This document shows, piece by piece, positions 56,901-64,000 of a DNA stretch of 64,000 nt; the stretch's first letter is position 1; each line of letters begins with the position of its first letter. The translations under genes were made by a program, and so were the position numbers. This stretch comes from Yamagishiella unicocca (lineage: Eukaryota; Chlorophyta; Chlorophyceae; Chlamydomonadales; Volvocaceae). The notes beneath the pieces are model-generated. The model made no database searches, had not been told where the DNA came from, and saw only the letters and a list, made by a program, of their open reading frames with translations. The DNA lies in NCBI GenBank assembly GCA_003116995.1, contig BDSL01000019.1, forward strand, positions 248,001 through 312,000, read 5' to 3'.

Positions 56901-59900
56901 AGAAGCAACAGCACAGCACCCAACACTCATGTCGATCTGCGCGACGTCACACCACCGGAAGAGTGGACAGATAACCTGCGGGGTACAAACCCTGAGGTGA
57001 ACGACCAACAAACAAGAGTGATAGACACCAGCGAGCCCGCACTGAAACCTCCTCCCCTCGGGCGAACTGTACCCAACCTGCACAATGCACCTGGCTGCCG
57101 GGCCCACAACAGCGGCCTGCACCTCGGCTGCACCGTGCGGCGGTCACGTGGGGGTTTACATGCGAGAGGGCGAGGACACGTGGTTTCGGTAGGCAGAGCG
57201 AGGTGGAAAACCTGGATGGGGTGGAGCAAGTGAGCGAAGCGATGGAGCGAAGGCTTGTCGCCGGAGCAAGTGAGCGAAGCGCTTGCACTGCCTTGCGCCG
57301 CGGCCCTCTTGCCACGCCGGCGACCAGCAGCCCACAACCACCCAGCCACACCTCATGCGGGCGGCCGCAGCAGCGTCAGGGTCCCCGTCTTCTTGCCGTC
57401 CTTCGGGTACTCGGACCAGGCGGCAACTGCCCGCCATGGATGGCCACGGGCATGCAGCTCTGCCTGCTCGGGTGGGATGGAGATGGTGGGCACAGACATG
57501 CTGAATCATGAGCTCATGGATTGGGCTGTCGGGGGCCAAATGTGGCTTAGAGTCCAGCACAGGGGGGCAGTATCGTCCAAGTCATGGCTCGCTGCGGCAG
57601 TAGACCTTCTTGCATGTACCTACATGGACCCGCCTTACTGCACACTCGTCCCCTCAAATGCAAACCTACAAAGACTCCCCTCAAGAGACCCCCTTACTCA
57701 CGTGGCTGGCACCCCGAGAGCTGAGGCATCACGTCAAATTAAAGCCTGGTTCGCCACCATGTCTCCGTACTGCGCGAGGTGCGTCAGAAACTGGACTTTC
57801 GCCGCAGCTTGCTCGGTCAATTCGGCAGGTTCCAATTTGAACTCCTGAAGAGGCACATTCTCCACGTCGTTGAGGAGGACCTTGTGAAGCTTGATGCATG
57901 CGCGCCAATAGCTGTACTCGGTCAGGAAGACTTGGAAGTTCTTGTACAGGTAGTCGATGTCCGACTCTGGCAGGACCTCTTTGAGCTGCTGCTGAAAGTT
58001 GTACGGAGTCACCACGAGCAGGGTCGAGAAGAAATCCAGCTTCTTGTACTTGTTCTTGATGCCGTCGGCCTGCTGTGACCCAACGTAGACATCGAGAAGG
58101 ACAGTTTTCTCCCGTTGCGCATTCTTCTTGATAACCAGGTCTGGCGTCAAGCCAGACAGCAGCTTCTTGATGCTAGCACTGCCCCGGACGTCTTGCTCGG
58201 TGATGAACACCTCGCCGTTTTTGTCCAGCAAGTCCTCAATCGAGAAAACCAGGTAGTCGTGGATCATAGAGTCGTTGTCCTCCATGTATCCCATCTTCTT
58301 CAGCGTTTCAGTAATTTTTTGCAGGGCTGCGGTGCAATCCTCCGTTGCATACGAGTGATTCACCAGGTACGCAAAGTACTCGTTGTCCATCCACTTTGTA
58401 GGAACGTGGAATGTCTTTCGAAAGACACGATATAAAGGCTTTGACATACTGTATAAACTCACTTGCAGGTCGTCGTAGCGTATGAAGCTGCAACAGAGTG
58501 TTCAAATACACAATGACCCTGTTTTCTTTCCTTCCTAGATGTACATGATATATTTGTTGATTTCTGATGCTCTAGATGTTTGAGGTCAAGTTTGTGCAAG
58601 CTAGGCAAGCCGGCCAGGACGGCCCGGCTTTCACTTCCCGTACGTGGATCCACCGCGGCGACCGTTACACTGTTTTTTTGCGTTTGACTCGACTGAGACG
58701 ATATCAACCGTATCAGTTGCCAACCACACTACACATGTATCCAATAGGTCGTCGCAAACTGGCTGTGCATGTTTACCACTTATTGCACAGTCTTAGGAAA
58801 ACTGCAACGATTCTGCAAGTGAGCCACTCTACTGTCGCGCGATGGTTGAAGAGCCCTGCAAAGAAGTCATATCCGCAGCGGCAATCAAAAGCACAGCAAT
58901 TGCAGCAACCCTTCGGACAATTGTACTTGCGGAGCCTTTCATATCCCTCTGTCACTTGCGAAGACGAATCCAAGACACATTCGGCTTCGTCGTTTCTAAG
59001 GAACTTCTCAGGGTCGTACTGAAGCGCCAAGGGGTCTCTAAGAAAAAGGCCAAGTTCTTCTCACAGCCCAACGGCCTGGAGCAAACGACACATGTGTTCT
59101 TGGCAGCAAGAGATAAATACATTGCAGAGGGTAGGCTCTTTGTGTCACTGGACGAAACGTCGTTTGGGCGGCATGGTCGTGATGTGCGAGGCTATGCCCC
59201 TGTTGAACAGCTTCTTGCGCTCCCAAAAAGTCAACCCAGAGTGACAACTCGTTCATGTCTGGTTGCGATGACACATGACGCAATCATTGCAAGGGAAACC
59301 GTAACTGGCGCACTTAATACAGTCCGCTTTGTGCACTTTTTGGAGCGGCTAACACTACCCGCGGGAGCCGTCATGTTGTTGGATAATGTACGATTTCACC
59401 ACGCAAACGCTGTCAAACAGCTTGCATAACAACGCCAGTGGGTTTTGTTGTACACGCCTCCCTACAGTCCATGGTTCAATCCGGTTGAGGGGATTTTCTC
59501 GATGGCCAAGAGGGCTTAATACAAGGTGGCCTCTGCAGATGACTCGTTTGGGGTGGTGACACATACCCACCTGACAGCATTCATGAAGTGGCCTGAAGTG
59601 GTCGCTACGACTGCACAGCATGCCCTTAGGTCACACACTTCGCCAGACAAGTTTGAGCAGCCAAGAGGATCAGGCAAGACTCTGACTGTTGCGCTGCGTC
59701 CATGGACGGCACACCCCCACCCCACCTGTCGCGTAACATATGATATAAAGCACCGCCTCCCAAGCACTGAAAACAAGTTCCCCTCCCCCCCTTCTTCGCG
59801 ATGGCCGCTGTCTGAAACCGGAAGATCCCCGATACGTTTGATAAATCTACGAATACACCTGCTACACGGAAGCGCCCCGACTTCGCCAAGAAACTCAAGG

Positions 59901-62900
59901 AGCGCAGGGAGTACGCTGAGACCGTAGTCAAGTGCTCTCTGCATAACGCGCTGATCGGCACCAAGGACGAGCGTGATAAGATCGTGCGTGGAAGCCATCA
60001 ATGCGCGGGTTGTGGCGTACTCGCATCGCGTGGTCCTTGGGACCCGCGCACTGAACCTACTCGTTCGCCGCCTCTTCGACGGTGTGCCTGACCTTGCCAC
60101 CCCCGTTGACCTGGACATCGACCTCACCGACCAATCCTTCTTGCGCCAACTGCTCCTGGGGACCGGCAAGGTCGACCTGCGGATCGTTGAACTGTTCGAC
60201 GCGTGCGCGGAGCTCTTGTACGACAAGCAACACCGACACACATCGGACCGGAACATCTATTCGGACGCGAGCAGGGCTCTTGGCGCCAACATCAGCACCC
60301 ACTTGAAGGTCAACCTGGTCGGCGTGGTCAAGAAGGCGGTGTATCAATGCTCACCTGGCGGCGGCGGCCGGGACGAGAACGTGGAGATGCTCTTCCACAT
60401 CTGTGGATGGGATCGTGCACCGACGAAAAAGAAGAAGCCACTGCCCAAGCGACAGAAGAGGGATACGACGTCGGACAAAGCAGCAGCAGGGGCCGCGTGT
60501 TCGCCGGAAGTCACGCTCTCCGAGGAGCAACTCGAGTTTGTGAGGACGTGTCGCGGTGTTCTGGGGTTGGCCGAAGGTTGCAAGCTGGACGGAAAGTGGC
60601 TGGATTGCAAGAGAAACTTGCCGTCTATGCTCAAGTTCTTCAGGCACACCCTGCGGCTGCTGGAGGCGAGGGCGAGGACGACAGTGACAGCGGTGGCAGC
60701 GGCAGCTGGAGGCGAGGGCGGCACACAAGCTGGCGCGCCCCGCGCCACCACCGCTGCCGTCACACCACACCTCTTCAACCTTCTGCCCGTTTGCAAGCGG
60801 AAACGCCATTTCATTACCCTTGACACGAGCAGCCTGCACGGCATTTCCCGAGACGCTGGTATCGTGCCGGCTACCTGCAGCATGGAGGCATTCTGCGCCA
60901 ACGGCGCCTCCCACTGGGACAGCATACTGCAAAGCCACATGTTTCTGCCCAAGGGAGGGCGCTTCACGGGCACGATCGACACGGACGGCGTCTCGGTCTG
61001 CATACACTACAAGCGGCCGCTCAAGGACCCCCCCCTGCTTCCTCGTCGTATCAAAAAGATGCTGCCCACTGCAGAAGAGCTGCGGGCCTGTCGCGTCATC
61101 GGCATCGACCCCGGCCGTACCAACCTGCTCTTTGCGGCAGAGGTCCTGCCAGACGGGCAGAAGGTAAAGGCCCCGTGTGCGACATGGTGAAACTAACGAA
61201 TCGGGCAACACAGAATGCAGTCGACCCATAGATCTGAATCATCACTATTCAGCCGCTAGTGACGAACGATGTGGGCCGAATAATGCAGCTATCTGTACGA
61301 AGCCCCCACCTTCCATGGCCCTCGAAGGACTGCTCCTGACCGCCCCCTTAGCGGCTTTCCGACCACCCTTCCACATCCAAGGATCCCTTCTCGTCTCAGC
61401 TCCTCTTCTGTCGCCAGACACGCGTCGAGAGCGCTGCGCCTCCACTTACAGCCCCTGGTTCGCCCCTTCATCCCCGTCGTCGCTATCGTCATCGCTGCCG
61501 ATGCCGATGCCGTCGCTGCCGATGCTGTTGTCAACACTGACATTGCTGCTTGATGCCACATTGTCGCTGCCGCTGGGATCCTTCTCGTCGCCCCCGCTGC
61601 TGTTTGAAATAACGCTCCAGGGAATCGTTGTAAAAGCGGGCTGCCCGCAGTAATATTGGTATGTAGTATAATACAACATACACAGGTTCGCCGTGCCGCG
61701 GTGAAAGAAGGGAAACAACTTGCCTCCTGGAATGGATACACGACCCGCCGGGACGGGTGGACGGCCTCAGCACAATCACTGGGCATGCGTCGAATTTTGC
61801 CCAGGTATGTTGCACGCAGCAGCGGCAAATGTTTGTCGTACATCTTCCAGTACGGCATTGCGACCCTCCAAATGCTTAGCAGTCGACTTGAGGTTGATTA
61901 TTTTCATAGATTTTAGCATTAGCGAAAAAACACGTTGGCGCACGTTGCTGCAAGAGTACAGGGTGCCGCGAGCACCCTGTCGCGGCTCTGTCTCGGCAGG
62001 GTAGGCTTTTGCTTCCTATTACGTTTTATACCTGCCTTTGATTAGACGATGGCTTCCGTCCGTGAATCCCTAGGGGTTAGCACCCGCCGGGCTGTCGCGC
62101 GAATCCTTGGTTCTGCAGACTCGCTGCCTGAAAGGAGTAAGGCCTCCAGGGTCCTAACAGCAGTAGCTTGTAGACTCCAGCTGTTTGTCTTTGAGCTAGA
62201 GCGCGCTCGTCATGAACACTTCGGGCTCGGTGTTGAGGGCCTGCTCAGCAGGCTCCAGCAACATTGCCAGCTTCTGGTCGTCGCTGGCAACCAGGGTGGT
62301 GGCGTTCAGTCAGGTAGACATCGTTGAACATACCTCTGCTTGGTTTTAGCCGGCCACGAGTCATTAACCTCACGAAACATGACACTCCATTCCCTGTCAC
62401 CTGGAAATCCCCAATGCGCTTTGCGCAGGGTACGCCCTTCTGTCTGAACTCTCTGAACTGCTCCAGGTAAGAAACTGCCTAGCGCTTGCTGCGTAACTGC
62501 CACAGTCTTGAACCTAAGAGCAGATACGGCTGAATCCGCAGGACTAAACCGCCTGCCGTGATCGCGGCCATGCCCTATCTACCTTTGCAAACGCGTTGCA
62601 GGACCTCGAAGCCGCAGTGCTGCTGCTTCCAGGGCAGCTGGGCAGCGAAGCACGGTACAAGCCAGCTCTGGACGAGCTGCAGGCGTTGCTGGCCAATGTA
62701 TCGCAGTATCGGTCGGAGTGTGACGACACTAGAAGCCACCTGGAGGCCGCGGTAGGTTGGTCAAGGACCCGCCTGCTTTTAGCTTCCTGCGCAGCGGCAC
62801 AGCTGCTGTGCTGCTGGCACCCACTGCAACAGTAATCATATTTTTGCATCCCAGACATACATCAACGCGACCCTTGCACTTACGTCCTACGCACTGCAGC

Positions 62901-64000
62901 TGAGCGACCTAGTCCACAGCGACGCGGGCGGGGCAACCGTGGGGCCCGCCACCAGCAGCGCCGACGTCGCAGCTGCCACGGTCTCCGCGATCCCGCCCAG
63001 TATCGTACAGGCTGGCTCCGCCAGTGGCTTCTTGGCGGCGCCAGCCCCGGCGACCGCGGTGGACGGCGGCGCTGCCGCCGCCAGCACGGACGCGGCCGTG
63101 CTTCACCGGGTCCGGCAGGTGATTTGCGCCCTCGACCTGGACGTGGACATGACTGAGTGCGGTCAGGTGGGTAGCGTGGCTGGCTGGCTGTCAAGGGCGG
63201 GCCAGGGCGGGAGCGGCACCAGAGCAAGGCCAGGGCGGAGCAGGACGGGATGATGGTACACAGGCAAGGAAATCGGACTGGGGGGGGACTTGATGACTGG
63301 GGCCGTGAGGTTGGGCAGGCAGGCGTGCAGAAGGGCTGCACCAGGGATCGTCGAAAAGGCCAGTCCAAGTCCTGGAAGCCGGCAGGCGGGTGAGTGGCGC
63401 ATCTGGATATGGGGTCGAGGGATGTTATAAATATGAAGTTAAACCATGTGGGTCGCAACAACCCAGACAACTACCAAGCGCCAGCTTTAGCAGCGGGCTT
63501 GAACCACAAAACGTGGCGTACTGGTACTCGCAGGACTTGGACGCGGAGCTGCTGCTGCTGCGGAGGCGCATGCAGCGGGAGCTTGGCTGTCAGGGGCACG
63601 ACTCGCAGAACAGCGACAGCCAGGGGCCAGCGGTGGCGCGGCAGGGGGCGCGCAGGTGGCGAGACGGGCCCGGAGGGCCTTCTGACCCAGGGAGTCCGAA
63701 GAGCCAGGGCGCAGAGGGCTTAGTGTCCACCAGCGGAGCCGCTGCCGACATGATCCGCCTGTCCGCTGTCCATGGTGGCGGCAGCGGTCGGGCTTCTCGC
63801 CTGCACGAGGCCCGCCACGTCTCTCGGCGGTTGGCGGCTCAACACCTGGCGCACCTGAAGGAGCAGCAGCGTCAGATGCTCCAGCGCACCAGGGATGAGC
63901 AGCCCGCTGGCGACGGCGGCGGCGCTGACGCCAGCGACGTGGACGAGCAGCCGGCAGCCCGGCGGCGGAGGATGCAGGCCGTCGAGGCAGTTGACGCTAG

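Overview
The window is nuclear DNA from a green alga, most likely a volvocine such as Chlamydomonas or a close relative. The evidence is high GC, dense short introns with GT..AG borders, Ala/Gly/Pro/Gln-rich insertions in conserved proteins, plastid transit peptides of the chlorophyte type, candidate TGTAA polyadenylation signals, and minisatellites in many introns. I assembled the gene models by hand, chaining exons whose splice phases agree from start codon to stop codon. Apparent ORFs inside introns and on opposite strands are mostly compositional shadows.

From 1 to 50 kb there are nine intron-rich host genes: (-) 784-aa protein with one predicted membrane span near its C-terminus; (+) secreted tetratricopeptide-type protein; (-) plastid DUF2358 protein; (+) plastid GNAT acetyltransferase; (+) large TIR-like protein with repeated F5/8 type C (discoidin-like) modules and an MGCGSS lipid-anchor signal; (-) MAPKKK-type kinase, also with a myristoylation signal; (+) plastid membrane protein of unknown function; (-) BTB-BACK-F5/8C protein; (+) DsbA/FrnE-like thioredoxin-fold oxidoreductase. 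Strands largely alternate, so neighbours are joined by divergent promoters of about 0.4-0.7 kb or by convergent 3' ends.

From about 51.8 to 61.2 kb there is an island of eroded mobile elements: an L1-type non-LTR retrotransposon (RT open, endonuclease part frameshifted); a membrane-helix plus Josephin-like cysteine protease ORF; an intact 237-aa ORF with a possible PD-(D/E)XK core; a broken Tc1/mariner-IS630 transposase; and directly behind it a broken Fanzor (TnpB-like) gene that stops just after RuvC-I. Four in-frame nonsense codons in this island can each be explained by a C-to-T change on the coding strand.

From 62 kb to the end a further host gene begins (helical N-terminal half, unidentified) and runs off the window.

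Most notable for follow-up are the lipid-anchored TIR/F5-8C gene lying tail-to-tail with a lipid-anchored MAP3K, and the Fanzor/transposase/PD-(D/E)XK/Josephin island. No tRNA, rRNA or CRISPR array was recognised.
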